Below the pieces are notes generated by a model. The model made no database searches. It was not told the DNA's origin and saw only the letters and a program-made list of their open reading frames with translations. Source: Filimonas sp. (lineage in GTDB: Bacteria; Bacteroidota; Bacteroidia; Chitinophagales; Chitinophagaceae). Taken from it: a stretch of 64,000 nucleotides of DNA. Both the position numbers and the translations under genes were made by a program. Shown one piece after another: positions 31,701 through 40,430 of this stretch (its first letter is position 1; every line of letters begins with the position of its first letter). The DNA lies in the NCBI GenBank assembly GCA_017306865.1, contig JAFKHH010000012.1, positions 620,001 through 684,000 on the forward strand, written 5' to 3'.

Positions 31701-34700
31701 ATGAGTGCGAAATACGCGGAATTTTCAGGATTGAACCTGCCGTCAATAGAGCAGGAAATTCTTACGAAATGGAATGAAAGCCAGGCTTTTGAGAAAAGTG
31801 TAAGCCTTAGGGAAGGCGCTGTACCTTTTGTGTTTTACGAAGGTCCGCCGAGTGCCAATGGTATGCCCGGTATTCACCACGTCATTTCGCGCACATTAAA
31901 AGACCTTGTTTGCCGTTACAAAACCATGCAGGGTTTCCAGGTAAAACGTAAAGGTGGATGGGATACCCACGGCCTTCCGGTAGAACTTGGGGTAGAAAAG
32001 GAGCTGGGCATTACCAAAGAAGATATTGGTAAGAAGATCAGCGTAGAAGAGTACAACCAAAAATGCCGTGAAGCGGTATTGCGCTATAAAGACAAGTGGG
32101 ACGACATTACCCGCAAAATGGGTTATTGGGTAGACCTGCAAAATCCTTACATCACTTTTGAGAACAACTACATTGAAAGTTTGTGGTGGTTACTGCAGCA
32201 GCTATATAAAAGAGGATTGCTGTACGAAAGCGTAAGCATACAGCCATACTCTCCGGCAGCAGGTACCGGTCTTAGCTCGCACGAGCTGAACATGCCAGGT
32301 ACTTATAAAGATGTAAAAGATACCTCTGCGGTAGTGATGTTCAGCGCAGTAAAAAATGAGCAGACACAATTCCTGTTTGATGCTGCTAAAAGCGGCGAAG
32401 TGTTTTTCATGGCGTGGACGACTACGCCGTGGACGTTACCTTCCAACCTTGCCTTAACGGTTGGTGGCGAGATTGATTATGTATTGGTAAAAACATTTAA
32501 TCCATACACACATCTCCCGGTAAATGTGGTGCTTGCAAAAGCGTTGATTGGTAAGTATTTCAAACCGGAAGGTGAGAACGGTGATTTTGCCGGTTACCAG
32601 GAAGGCGAGAAGTTGTTGCCCTGGTCTGTACTGGCAACATTCAAAGGAAAAAACATTGAAGGTGCACAGTACGAGCAATTACTTCCTTATGAGGCAAACT
32701 CGTGGGATTCAATAAAACATAGCATTCCTGAGCCGAAACCTTTCCGGGTATTGGTAGATTCTTTTGTTACTACAGAAGATGGTACAGGTATCGTACATAC
32801 AGCGCCGGACTTTGGTGCAGATGACTATAAAGTGGGTACTAAATATGGCATTGGCTTCTTTACTGCCATTAATAAATATGGTGATCGTGAGAAATTGATC
32901 CTGGTAGACAGGGAAGGAAAATTTGTAGAAGGGTTAGGTGAATTTAGCGGTCGCTATGTAAAAAACTATAAAGACGATCCAAACTATGCGGATGTTAATG
33001 TTGACATCTCTGTAAAGCTGAAGAAAGAAAACCGTGCTTTCAAAGTAGAGAAATACGAACACAGTTACCCGCATTGCTGGCGTACAGATAAGCCGGTTCT
33101 TTATTATCCGCTGGACGCGTGGTTCATCAAAACAACTGCGCTGAAAGATAGAATGGTAGAACTGAACAAAACAGTTAACTGGAAACCAAAATCTACCGGC
33201 GAAGGCCGTTTTGGCAACTGGCTGGAGAATGTAGTGGATTGGAACCTGAGCCGTAGCCGTTACTGGGGTACGCCATTACCGGTGTGGCGAACTGAAGATG
33301 GCGATGAAGAAATCTGTATCGGAAGCATAGCTGAGCTGAAAGCTGAGATAGCAAAAGCTGGCGACCTGAATAAACCGGAGATCAGGAATGCAGAAAAAGA
33401 AATAGATCTGCACAAACCATTTGTGGATGATGTGATCTTGCTGAGTGCAAGTGGCAAACCAATGAAGCGCGTGCCTGATCTGATAGATGTGTGGTTTGAC
33501 AGTGGTGCTATGCCCTATGCACAATGGCATTTTCCATTTGAGAATGTGGAAACCTTCGCGCAAAACTATCCGGCATCCTTTATAGCAGAAGGTGTGGACC
33601 AGACGAGAGGTTGGTTTTATACATTGCATGCGATAGGCGCGCTCATCAAAGAATCTATACATGAGGAACTGAAGAAGCATGGCATTGAAGTAACAGAAGA
33701 AAAATATCCGGGCCTTGCTTACAAAGCAGTTGTGAGTAATGGATTGGTATTGGATAAGAATGGCGTGAAAATGAGCAAACGCCTAGGTAACATTGTCGAT
33801 CCGTTTAAGACCATTGAGACATTTGGTGCAGATGCTACCCGTTGGTATCTCATCACTAATGCGTCTCCGTGGGATAATTTGAAGTTTGACCTTGATGGTA
33901 TCAAAGAAGTACAACGTAAGTTCTTCGGTACATTATATAATACCTACCAGTTCTTTGCATTGTATGCAAACGTGGATGGTTTTGCATTCAAAGAAGCATA
34001 CATACCGCTGGAACAAAGGCCAGAGATCGATCGCTGGATCTTATCTTCTTTAAATACGCTGATCAAAAAAGCAACTGCTGCAATGGATGACTTTGAGCCA
34101 ACAATTGCAGGCAGGCTGATCGAGGAGTTTTTAGATGAACATCTGAGCAACTGGTATGTGCGTCTTTGCCGTCGCCGTTTCTGGAAAGGTGAGTATGAGC
34201 AGGATAAAATAAGCGCTTACCAGACATTATATGAATGTTTGGAAACGATCGTTCGTTTGATTGCGCCGATCTCTCCATTCTTTAGCGATGCAGTGTTCAA
34301 CAACCTGAACAAGATCTCGGGCCGCTTTGACGCCGAATCTGTTCACCATGTGTTGTTCCCTAAAGCAAACGAAGCTGCTATTGACAATTCCCTGGAAGAA
34401 AGAATGCAGTTGGCGCAGGATATCTCTTCTTTAGTATTGTCGCTGCGTAAAAAAGTGAATATTAAAGTACGCCAGCCATTACAGAAGATCCTGGTTCCGG
34501 TATTGGACCCTGAAATGAAAACGCAGATAGAGAAAGTGGGGGATTTGGTAAAAGCGGAAGTAAATATTAAGGAAATAGAATATATTACGGAGACGGAAGG
34601 CATTATCAAGAAGAAAGCGAAGCCGAATTTTAAAGCACTAGGCAATAAACTAGGCGGAAAAATGAAGGCTGTAGGTGCGATTATCAGCAATTTTTCCCAA

Positions 34701-35132
34701 CATGAGATTTCCACAATTGAGAAAGATGGGGAAATAACTATACAAGTTGATAGTGAGCCAATTACATTATTGTTGGGTGAAGTGGATATAACAGCCGAAG
34801 ACATTCCGGGATGGAGCGTAGCCAGCAAGGGTGCATTAACGGTGGCGCTGGATATTACTATCAGCGATACCTTGAAGCAGGAAGGTGATGCCCGGGAGTT
34901 TATAAATCGTGTACAAAATATCAGAAAAGAAAGCGGTTTTGAACTAACAGACCGTATATTCGTAAAAGTGCTTGAGAACGAAGCACTGAGGACTAGTATA
35001 AATGAATTTAAAAACTACATTTGCGCGGAAATTTTGGCAGATAGCATAGAATTTGTGCCTAAATTGCAGGACGGCACTGAAATTGAAGTAAATGATGCCT
35101 TGCTAAAAATAAGTGTAAATAAAAAAGGTTAA
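31701..35132 (+). CDS. ileS: Isoleucyl-tRNA synthetase
   Basis: 1143 residues charging tRNA-Ile. The class I signature appears as EGPPSANGMPGIHHV near residue 50, and KMSKR in LDKNGVKMSKRLGN near residue 690. Between them are the CP1 editing domain (AWTTTPWTLPSNLALTVG) and RYWGTPLPVW. The C-terminal anticodon and extension regions follow. The GPPSANGxPGIHH form and length fit the longer IleS subfamily. No zinc-binding cysteine cluster was noticed at the C-terminus. Four bp separate it from the DksA-like gene. Confidence 0.97.
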   Translation: MSAKYAEFSGLNLPSIEQEILTKWNESQAFEKSVSLREGAVPFVFYEGPPSANGMPGIHHVISRTLKDLVCRYKTMQGFQVKRKGGWDTHGLPVELGVEKELGITKEDIGKKISVEEYNQKCREAVLRYKDKWDDITRKMGYWVDLQNPYITFENNYIESLWWLLQQLYKRGLLYESVSIQPYSPAAGTGLSSHELNMPGTYKDVKDTSAVVMFSAVKNEQTQFLFDAAKSGEVFFMAWTTTPWTLPSNLALTVGGEIDYVLVKTFNPYTHLPVNVVLAKALIGKYFKPEGENGDFAGYQEGEKLLPWSVLATFKGKNIEGAQYEQLLPYEANSWDSIKHSIPEPKPFRVLVDSFVTTEDGTGIVHTAPDFGADDYKVGTKYGIGFFTAINKYGDREKLILVDREGKFVEGLGEFSGRYVKNYKDDPNYADVNVDISVKLKKENRAFKVEKYEHSYPHCWRTDKPVLYYPLDAWFIKTTALKDRMVELNKTVNWKPKSTGEGRFGNWLENVVDWNLSRSRYWGTPLPVWRTEDGDEEICIGSIAELKAEIAKAGDLNKPEIRNAEKEIDLHKPFVDDVILLSASGKPMKRVPDLIDVWFDSGAMPYAQWHFPFENVETFAQNYPASFIAEGVDQTRGWFYTLHAIGALIKESIHEELKKHGIEVTEEKYPGLAYKAVVSNGLVLDKNGVKMSKRLGNIVDPFKTIETFGADATRWYLITNASPWDNLKFDLDGIKEVQRKFFGTLYNTYQFFALYANVDGFAFKEAYIPLEQRPEIDRWILSSLNTLIKKATAAMDDFEPTIAGRLIEEFLDEHLSNWYVRLCRRRFWKGEYEQDKISAYQTLYECLETIVRLIAPISPFFSDAVFNNLNKISGRFDAESVHHVLFPKANEAAIDNSLEERMQLAQDISSLVLSLRKKVNIKVRQPLQKILVPVLDPEMKTQIEKVGDLVKAEVNIKEIEYITETEGIIKKKAKPNFKALGNKLGGKMKAVGAIISNFSQHEISTIEKDGEITIQVDSEPITLLLGEVDITAEDIPGWSVASKGALTVALDITISDTLKQEGDAREFINRVQNIRKESGFELTDRIFVKVLENEALRTSINEFKNYICAEILADSIEFVPKLQDGTEIEVNDALLKISVNKKG

Positions 35133-35136
35133 TCGT

Positions 35137-36162
35137 ATGGCAACTAAAAAGCCTGTCCGCCCAACAAGCGGGAAATCAGCGAAACCAGCCTCTAAAGCAA
35201 CCCCGAAAACAGCCAAACCGGCCGCGAAAAAAGCTGCGCCGGCAAAAAAAGCTGCGCCTGCTAAGAAAGCGGCCGCACCAAAAAAAGCAGTAGCTAAACC
35301 TGCTGCTAAGAAAGCTGCTCCGGCAAAACCGGCAAAAAAGGTTGCAGCGCCTGTGAAGAAAGCTTCTAAGCCAGCACCAAAACCTGCAGCTAAACCAGTG
35401 AAAAAAGAAACTGCTGCCCCGGTAAAGAAAGCAGCAGCACCAGTAAAACCAGCACCAGCTCCGGTAAAAACAGTAAAACCTGTAGCTGCGCCGGTTAAAA
35501 CTCCTGTAAAGCCACAGGGAAAACCTGTAACGCTACCTGTAAAAAAGGAAGCGCCAAAACCGGCAGCCCCTCAGCCATTGCCTCCTATCGTAAAGGTAGA
35601 GCCCATCAGGTTGAAGGAAGCGCCAATACCTAAACCGGTTCCTAAAAAACAAGAACCGCTGAAGGAAGTAAAAGTGCCAAAGCTTACAGTAAAAACCAGC
35701 GTGCCTTATGCACCTGAGTATCAGACATTAGACAATAGAAACGATAACATTAAATCCAACGAGCCCTTGGTACGATATAGTGATTCAGAACTGAACGAAT
35801 TCAGAGAGCTGATAAATAAGAAACTGGAAGCTGCAAAGAAAGAGCTGGCTTACCTGCAAGGTCTGATCACCCGTAAGGACGAAATGGGTGGCGACGAAAG
35901 CGAAAACCGTTACATGACAATGGAAGATGGTAGTATGAGTATGGAGCGTGAACAACTGAGCCAGATGGCCAGCCGCCAGATTACTTATATAGATCACCTG
36001 GAAAAAGCCATTATCCGTATTGAAAATAAAACATACGGTATCTGCCGCGTAACAGGCAAACTGATCGACAAAGCACGTTTACGTGCAGTGCCACACGCTA
36101 CACTAAGCCTTGAAGCTAAGTTAGGGTTGGTAAAAGCCAACAACGGCGCAACAGGAGAATAA
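35137..36162 (+). CDS. DksA/TraR-like protein with histone-H1-like Lys/Ala/Pro tail
   Basis: 341 residues. Residues 1 to about 200 are low-complexity Lys/Ala/Pro (KKAAPAKKAAPAKKAA type), like histone H1 or bacterial histone-like tails. Residues about 215-335 match the DksA/TraR coiled coil and globular end (ELNEFRELINKKLEAAKKEL, AIIRIENKTYGICRVTGKLI, ARLRAVPHATLSLEAK). Of the four zinc cysteines of E. coli DksA only one (GICRVTG) is kept, so the zinc finger is degenerate; this is common to Bacteroidota homologues, as I recall. RNA polymerase and DNA or RNA binding are inferred. It is coupled to ileS. Confidence 0.9.
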   Translation: MATKKPVRPTSGKSAKPASKATPKTAKPAAKKAAPAKKAAPAKKAAAPKKAVAKPAAKKAAPAKPAKKVAAPVKKASKPAPKPAAKPVKKETAAPVKKAAAPVKPAPAPVKTVKPVAAPVKTPVKPQGKPVTLPVKKEAPKPAAPQPLPPIVKVEPIRLKEAPIPKPVPKKQEPLKEVKVPKLTVKTSVPYAPEYQTLDNRNDNIKSNEPLVRYSDSELNEFRELINKKLEAAKKELAYLQGLITRKDEMGGDESENRYMTMEDGSMSMEREQLSQMASRQITYIDHLEKAIIRIENKTYGICRVTGKLIDKARLRAVPHATLSLEAKLGLVKANNGATGE

Positions 36163-36175
36163 TTAATCTTCTTCT

Positions 36176-36222
36176 TTATAAACAACAAATCCCAATCACT
36201 GATTGGGATTTGTTGTTTATAA
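36176..36222. terminator. Very long perfect hairpin after the DksA-like gene
   Basis: The arms 36176-36198 and 36200-36222 are exact complements (23 bp) around a single central base; the core CCCAATCA/TGATTGGG is GC-richer. The descending arm is T-rich but no T-run follows, so it may act as a stability or termination structure. Confidence 0.8.
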
Positions 36223-36227
36223 AAAGT

Positions 36228-36438
36228 CGTGAGAAGTGAATCGTCAAACGTGAATCGTGAGTAAGGCCTATAAATATTGATGACGTTTTTCATGATTGCT
36301 CGCTCAGGTAGTATCAATGTTGTCTTTGCGTCCTCTGCGAAATCTCTGCGTCCTTTGCGATACATTTTCTCAAAAAGAAAAGCTCCAGATTTCTCTGAAG
36401 CTTTTACCTATCATTTCAAATTTGAAATCTCAAATTTT
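36228..36438. repeat. W4, W5 and W2 words before the korA 3' end
   Basis: W4 words occur at 36228-36262 (GTGAATCGTCAAACGTGAAT), W5 at about 36318-36368 (TTTGCGTCCTCTGCGAAATC, TCTGCGTCCTTTGCGATACA) and W2 at 36410-36438 (CATTTCAAATTTGAAATCTC). Three families are stacked in one gap; no ORF is supported. Confidence 0.75.
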
Positions 36439-36439
36439 C

Positions 36440-38287
36440 TTAAAACATCTTCTTTATCGCATCCACCAATTCCGTCTTTGTAATAGGCACACCCATTATC
36501 TTATTGTAGCCTTTCGCATCTACCAGGAATTGATCACGGATGATCTTGATTAGTTGACCATTGTTGATTTCAGGTATAAGGACGTGGTCGAAGTTTTTAA
36601 GGATCTCACCCAGGTTACGGGGGAATGGTCTTAAGTAACGCAGGTGCGCATGACTTACAGAATGGCCATGTGACCGCAGTTCCAATACAGCGCTTTTAAT
36701 TGCACCATACGTACTACCCCAGCCAAGTACCAGCACTTTACCTTTTTCCTCACCCATATCTATCTTCTGCTCTGGTATATACTGTGCAATCTTGTCCACC
36801 TTTTCCTGTCTCAGCTTCACCATCAACTGGTGGTTCTCCGGATCGTAACTTACGTTACCTGTGATGTTTTGTTTTTCAATACCGCCGATCCTATGTTCCA
36901 GTCCTGCTGTACCCGGCACCACCCAAGGGCGAACCAGCTTCTCATCACGCAGGTAAGGCATAAATTTATCTTCTCCCTCACCCAATTCAGTTTTGAATTT
37001 CACCTCTATTGATTCCAGATCCTCACTTGTCGGGAATTTCCAGGGTTCCGCACCATTAGCGATATAGCCATCGCTCAGTAATATGACAGGTGTCATGTGC
37101 TGTACAGAAATACGCACAGCCTCATATACTGCATCGAAACAGTCGCTTGGCGTTGATGCCGAAATCACCGGCATCGGGCATTCGCCATTTCTGCCATAAT
37201 ATGCCTGTAGCAGATCACTCTGTTCTGTCTTTGTAGGTAAGCCTGTAGATGGGCCACCGCGCTGCACATTTACAATTAGCAATGGTATTTCCAGCATTAC
37301 TGCCAGGCCCATTGCTTCCGCTTTTAGTGCCATACCCGGGCCAGACGTTGTAGTTACACCAAGGCTACCACCATAGCTTGCACCGATTGCCGATGTAATA
37401 CCTGCAATCTCATCTTCCGCCTGGAATGTGCGAATACCAAATGTTTTGTAACGGCTCAGTTCATGTAAAATATCAGAAGCCGGTGTAATAGGATATGTGC
37501 CTAAGAACAATGGCAGCTTACTTTTTTGTGAAGCTGCGATCAGGCCCAGTGCCAGCGCCTGATTTCCCATAATGCTGCGGTAAGTACCTGCCGGTAATTT
37601 TGCCTTCTCCACACGGTAGCGTGTTGCAAAAGCTTCTGTCGTATCACCATAATTGTACCCGGCTTTCAGTACCTTGATATTACTTTGAAGGATCACTTCT
37701 TTTTTCCCGAATTTCTCCTCCAGGAATTCAATCGTATTTTCCAGGTCACGGTTATACATCCAATAAATAAAACCAAGCACAAACATGTTCTTCGCACGGT
37801 CTTTCTCCTTCATGCCCAGTTCCGGGAATTCCTTCAGTGCCTCGCGCGTCAGCTTGGTTACATCTATTTTTGTAACATGGTAATTGTCCAGGCTACCATC
37901 TTCCAACGGATTTACACCCTCAGCATAGTTAGCCAGTCGCAGATTTTTGGCATCAAAGCCATCAATATTCACAATAATCTTTCCACCCTGTTTCAGGCTT
38001 TTCAGGTTTACCTTGAGTGCTGCTGCATTCATTGCTACCAGCACATCGCATAGATCACCCGGTGTATATACTTTATCGGAAGAAAAATGTATCTGGAAGC
38101 CGCTCACACCTGGCAGCGTACCTTGTGGCGCACGGATCTCCGCCGGGAAGTCCGGGAAGGTAGCCAGATCGATACCCAGTAAAGCCGTATTGTTGGTGAA
38201 TTGTTGCCCTGTAAGCTGCATACCATCACCGCTATCGCCTGCAAACTTTATAACTACGTCGCTTAAAACGGTTTCGTTTCTGTTCAT
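36440..38287 (-). CDS. korA: 2-oxoacid:acceptor oxidoreductase, fused gamma-alpha subunit (KorA-type)
   Basis: 615 residues. The N-terminal gamma domain (VIKFAGDSGDGMQLTGQQF, FPDFPAEIRAPQGTLPGVSG) is fused to the alpha subunit (MGNQALALGLIAA, LGTYPITPASDILHELS, FQAEDEIAGITSAIGASYGG, TTSGPGMALKAEA). This is the arrangement of 2-oxoglutarate:ferredoxin oxidoreductases; the TPP-binding beta subunit (KorB) is required but is not adjacent. The frame's upstream TTG is ignored in favour of the ATG at 38287. A TAAATTTG box at 38338-38345 is the likely promoter. Confidence 0.93.
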   Translation of the reverse strand: MNRNETVLSDVVIKFAGDSGDGMQLTGQQFTNNTALLGIDLATFPDFPAEIRAPQGTLPGVSGFQIHFSSDKVYTPGDLCDVLVAMNAAALKVNLKSLKQGGKIIVNIDGFDAKNLRLANYAEGVNPLEDGSLDNYHVTKIDVTKLTREALKEFPELGMKEKDRAKNMFVLGFIYWMYNRDLENTIEFLEEKFGKKEVILQSNIKVLKAGYNYGDTTEAFATRYRVEKAKLPAGTYRSIMGNQALALGLIAASQKSKLPLFLGTYPITPASDILHELSRYKTFGIRTFQAEDEIAGITSAIGASYGGSLGVTTTSGPGMALKAEAMGLAVMLEIPLLIVNVQRGGPSTGLPTKTEQSDLLQAYYGRNGECPMPVISASTPSDCFDAVYEAVRISVQHMTPVILLSDGYIANGAEPWKFPTSEDLESIEVKFKTELGEGEDKFMPYLRDEKLVRPWVVPGTAGLEHRIGGIEKQNITGNVSYDPENHQLMVKLRQEKVDKIAQYIPEQKIDMGEEKGKVLVLGWGSTYGAIKSAVLELRSHGHSVSHAHLRYLRPFPRNLGEILKNFDHVLIPEINNGQLIKIIRDQFLVDAKGYNKIMGVPITKTELVDAIKKMF

Positions 38288-38337
38288 TATTGTCAAAATT
38301 ATTTAAATCCGGGGCAGAACTATTGCCCAACGGGGTG

Positions 38338-38345
38338 CAAATTTA
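38338..38345 (-). promoter_or_regulatory. Candidate korA promoter -7 box
   Basis: The minus strand reads TAAATTTG (TAnnTTTG), 50 nt upstream of the ATG. A second match, TAATTTTG at 38294-38301, is too close to the ATG for a leader. Confidence 0.45.
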
Positions 38346-38495
38346 CTATATCATTACTTGACATTCTCTGATTTTTCGCACCTCGAAAGTGATTAACAGC
38401 TTATTAAGTAATAAGAAGGCGCATGAACCTGCAAAATGATGGTTAAAAATCATTTACAGTTATTATATTTATCTTAAACGATTATCTCTTAACTA

Positions 38496-38503
38496 TATCT
38501 TTG
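38496..38503 (+). promoter_or_regulatory. Promoter -7 box of the polysaccharide deacetylase gene
   Basis: TATCTTTG matches TAnnTTTG, 25 nt before the ATG. The rest of 38346-38495 shows only AT-rich sequence and a small CTTATTAAGTAATAAG hairpin. Confidence 0.55.
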
Positions 38504-38528
38504 CCCGATTAACATTAGTAAACAGCCT

Positions 38529-39440
38529 ATGCGAACAAACCTGGAAAAAAGGATCTTACACGGTATCCTTATTTTATCGATAAACACCCTGGCTATTTTG
38601 ACTGGTTGCAGTAATAGCCCGCAAGATGCAGCGAAAGGCGGTAAAGGAAAAGATTCTACCGTAACCGCAGCGAATGATCATGGCCCCCATGATAAAACAA
38701 TAGCAACAGGAGATAGCAAATTTGCCTGGAAACCACCTGTTTACGATTCTACTAAGAAGTACATATACCTCACTTTTGATGACGGGCCACAGCCTCCGGG
38801 CACACATCAGTGTTTTAATATCTGTAAAGAATTAGGCATTAAAGCTACCTTTTTCATGGTTGGCCAGCATGCATCCAGCCCACATTTACAGGCTTTGGTA
38901 GATTCCATTCGTGAAGGTTACCCGGAGATATTGCTGGCAAATCATAGTAACACACACGCCAGCAACCACTATCAATATTTTTACCAGCATCCGCAGATGT
39001 CGCATGAAGATTTTCTTGTGGCACAGAAAAAACTGAATGTTCCTTACAAGATCATTCGTCTACCAGGTAATAGCGCGTGGGTGCGGGAAGGAGAAGTGCG
39101 GGCATCCAAGCTGGTGAAGCCGGTTTGCATGCTGCTGGACTCATCAGGTTATAATGTGATCGGCTGGGATGTGGAATGGAATTTTAACCATAAAACAGCT
39201 ACACCTGTACAAAGCGCTGACGCAATGATCAATATGGTGAATGTGGCGCTGCAGCGCAATGAAACGCACACCAAAAATCATGTTGTGATCCTTACACATG
39301 ACCGCATGTTCAGGCATCCTTCGGACGCAGATTCACTGCGTAAGTTTATTACAGAACTGAAAGCAAATCCGAATTACGTTTTTGAAACAATAGATAATTA
39401 TCCAAGACTAAAAACGCCATCGTTAGAGGCGAAACAATAG
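38529..39440 (+). CDS. Polysaccharide deacetylase lipoprotein (NodB/CE4 domain)
   Basis: 303 residues with a lipoprotein signal (LAILTGCSNS), a low-complexity linker and a CE4 domain. The general-base motif is TFDDGP in YLTFDDGPQPPGTH, the metal motif HSNTH in LLANHSNTHAS, then RLPGNSAW and a C-terminal LTHDR. Deacetylation of a cell-surface N-acetylated glycan is the family function. The linker length and acid-rich tail are not diagnostic. Confidence 0.93.
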   Translation: MRTNLEKRILHGILILSINTLAILTGCSNSPQDAAKGGKGKDSTVTAANDHGPHDKTIATGDSKFAWKPPVYDSTKKYIYLTFDDGPQPPGTHQCFNICKELGIKATFFMVGQHASSPHLQALVDSIREGYPEILLANHSNTHASNHYQYFYQHPQMSHEDFLVAQKKLNVPYKIIRLPGNSAWVREGEVRASKLVKPVCMLLDSSGYNVIGWDVEWNFNHKTATPVQSADAMINMVNVALQRNETHTKNHVVILTHDRMFRHPSDADSLRKFITELKANPNYVFETIDNYPRLKTPSLEAKQ

Positions 39441-39504
39441 TGTTTCCTTTAACAGCGTTGCTGGTTGAATTTTTGTATTTTTAGCTAATTAAATTTTTTG
39501 AACT

Positions 39505-40281
39505 ATGGCTTTATTTGAATCGGGGAACCCTACACTATCGGAAAAGATATTTAACCGCTCGCTAGAAAATGCAGATAGTGGCGTAATGACCGTTCGTGGC
39601 ACTATGGCTAAATTCGGTTTTTTACTATTGATGGTTATAGCAGGCGCGGCATATACGTGGAGCTTATATTCTCAATCTATCCTTAGCCAGGACATAAGCA
39701 AAGTGATGACCTTTTTATGGATTGGTGTAATCGGTGGTTTGATCACTGCAGTTATCATCTCTTTTAAACCTACTGCGGCCAGGTACCTGGCGCCAGTATA
39801 TGGTCTGCTGGAAGGCTTCGTTTTAGGTGCGCTCTCTGCAATACTGAATGATGCATTCGCGAAAACTTACCCGGGCATTATATTACAAGCGGTTGGCTTA
39901 ACGCTGGCTGTAGCATTAGGCATGTTCCTTTTATACAACTTCAGGATTATAAAACCAACGCAACGTTTTAAATCCATTATTATAAGCGCTACAATGGGAG
40001 TGTTCTTATTTTACATGATCGCAATGGTATTGCGTTTATTTCATGTAGACCTGCCTTTTATGTATAATTCAAGTGCCTTGGGAATAGGTATTTCTTTAGT
40101 AATCGTAGCAATTGCAGCGTTAAACCTGATCCTGGATTTTGATAGAATAGAACAGGGGGCAGAAATGGGAGCGCCTAAGCACATGGAATGGTATTGTGCG
40201 TTTGGCTTGCTGGTAACCATTGTTTGGTTATACATAGAAATCCTCAAACTGTTGAGCCGTTTTGCCAACAACAAGAATTAA
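39505..40281 (+). CDS. Bax inhibitor-1/YccA family membrane protein
   Basis: 258 residues with seven predicted membrane segments and the Bacteroidota BI-1 form: TVRGTMAKFGFLLLMVIAGA, YGLLEGFVLGALSAIL, LLYNFRIIKPTQRFKSI, NLILDFDRIEQGAEMGAPKHMEWYCAFGLLVTIVWLY. Homologues act as Ca2+ leak channels or modulate membrane proteases; exact role here is unknown. It is followed by a strong bidirectional terminator. Confidence 0.93.
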   Translation: MALFESGNPTLSEKIFNRSLENADSGVMTVRGTMAKFGFLLLMVIAGAAYTWSLYSQSILSQDISKVMTFLWIGVIGGLITAVIISFKPTAARYLAPVYGLLEGFVLGALSAILNDAFAKTYPGIILQAVGLTLAVALGMFLLYNFRIIKPTQRFKSIIISATMGVFLFYMIAMVLRLFHVDLPFMYNSSALGIGISLVIVAIAALNLILDFDRIEQGAEMGAPKHMEWYCAFGLLVTIVWLYIEILKLLSRFANNKN

Positions 40282-40303
40282 TAAAATTGCAAGAGAGTAA
40301 ATA

Positions 40304-40343
40304 AAAAGAGAAGCCGCTTAGTAATCTAAGCGGCTTCTCTTTT
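40304..40343. terminator. Bidirectional terminator between convergent genes
   Basis: An 18-bp perfect stem (40304-40321 with 40326-40343) with core GAAGCCGCTTAG, A-run on the left and T-run on the right, serving both the BI-1 gene and the exporter gene. Confidence 0.92.
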
Positions 40344-40344
40344 A

Positions 40345-40430
40345 TTGTTGAATTGTTATATGGTTAAATTGTTGGGGCTATTATATTGTAAACGGCTAAC
40401 CATGTAGCAATACAACTATGCAACAATTTT
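40345..40430. repeat. W1 hairpin, diverged arms
   Basis: Left arm TTGTTGAATTGTTATATGGT... (40345-40374) pairs imperfectly with a right arm near 40391-40426 (CTAACCATGTAGCAATACAA). It ends at the stop region of the exporter gene and sits beside, not within, the true terminator. Confidence 0.7.
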
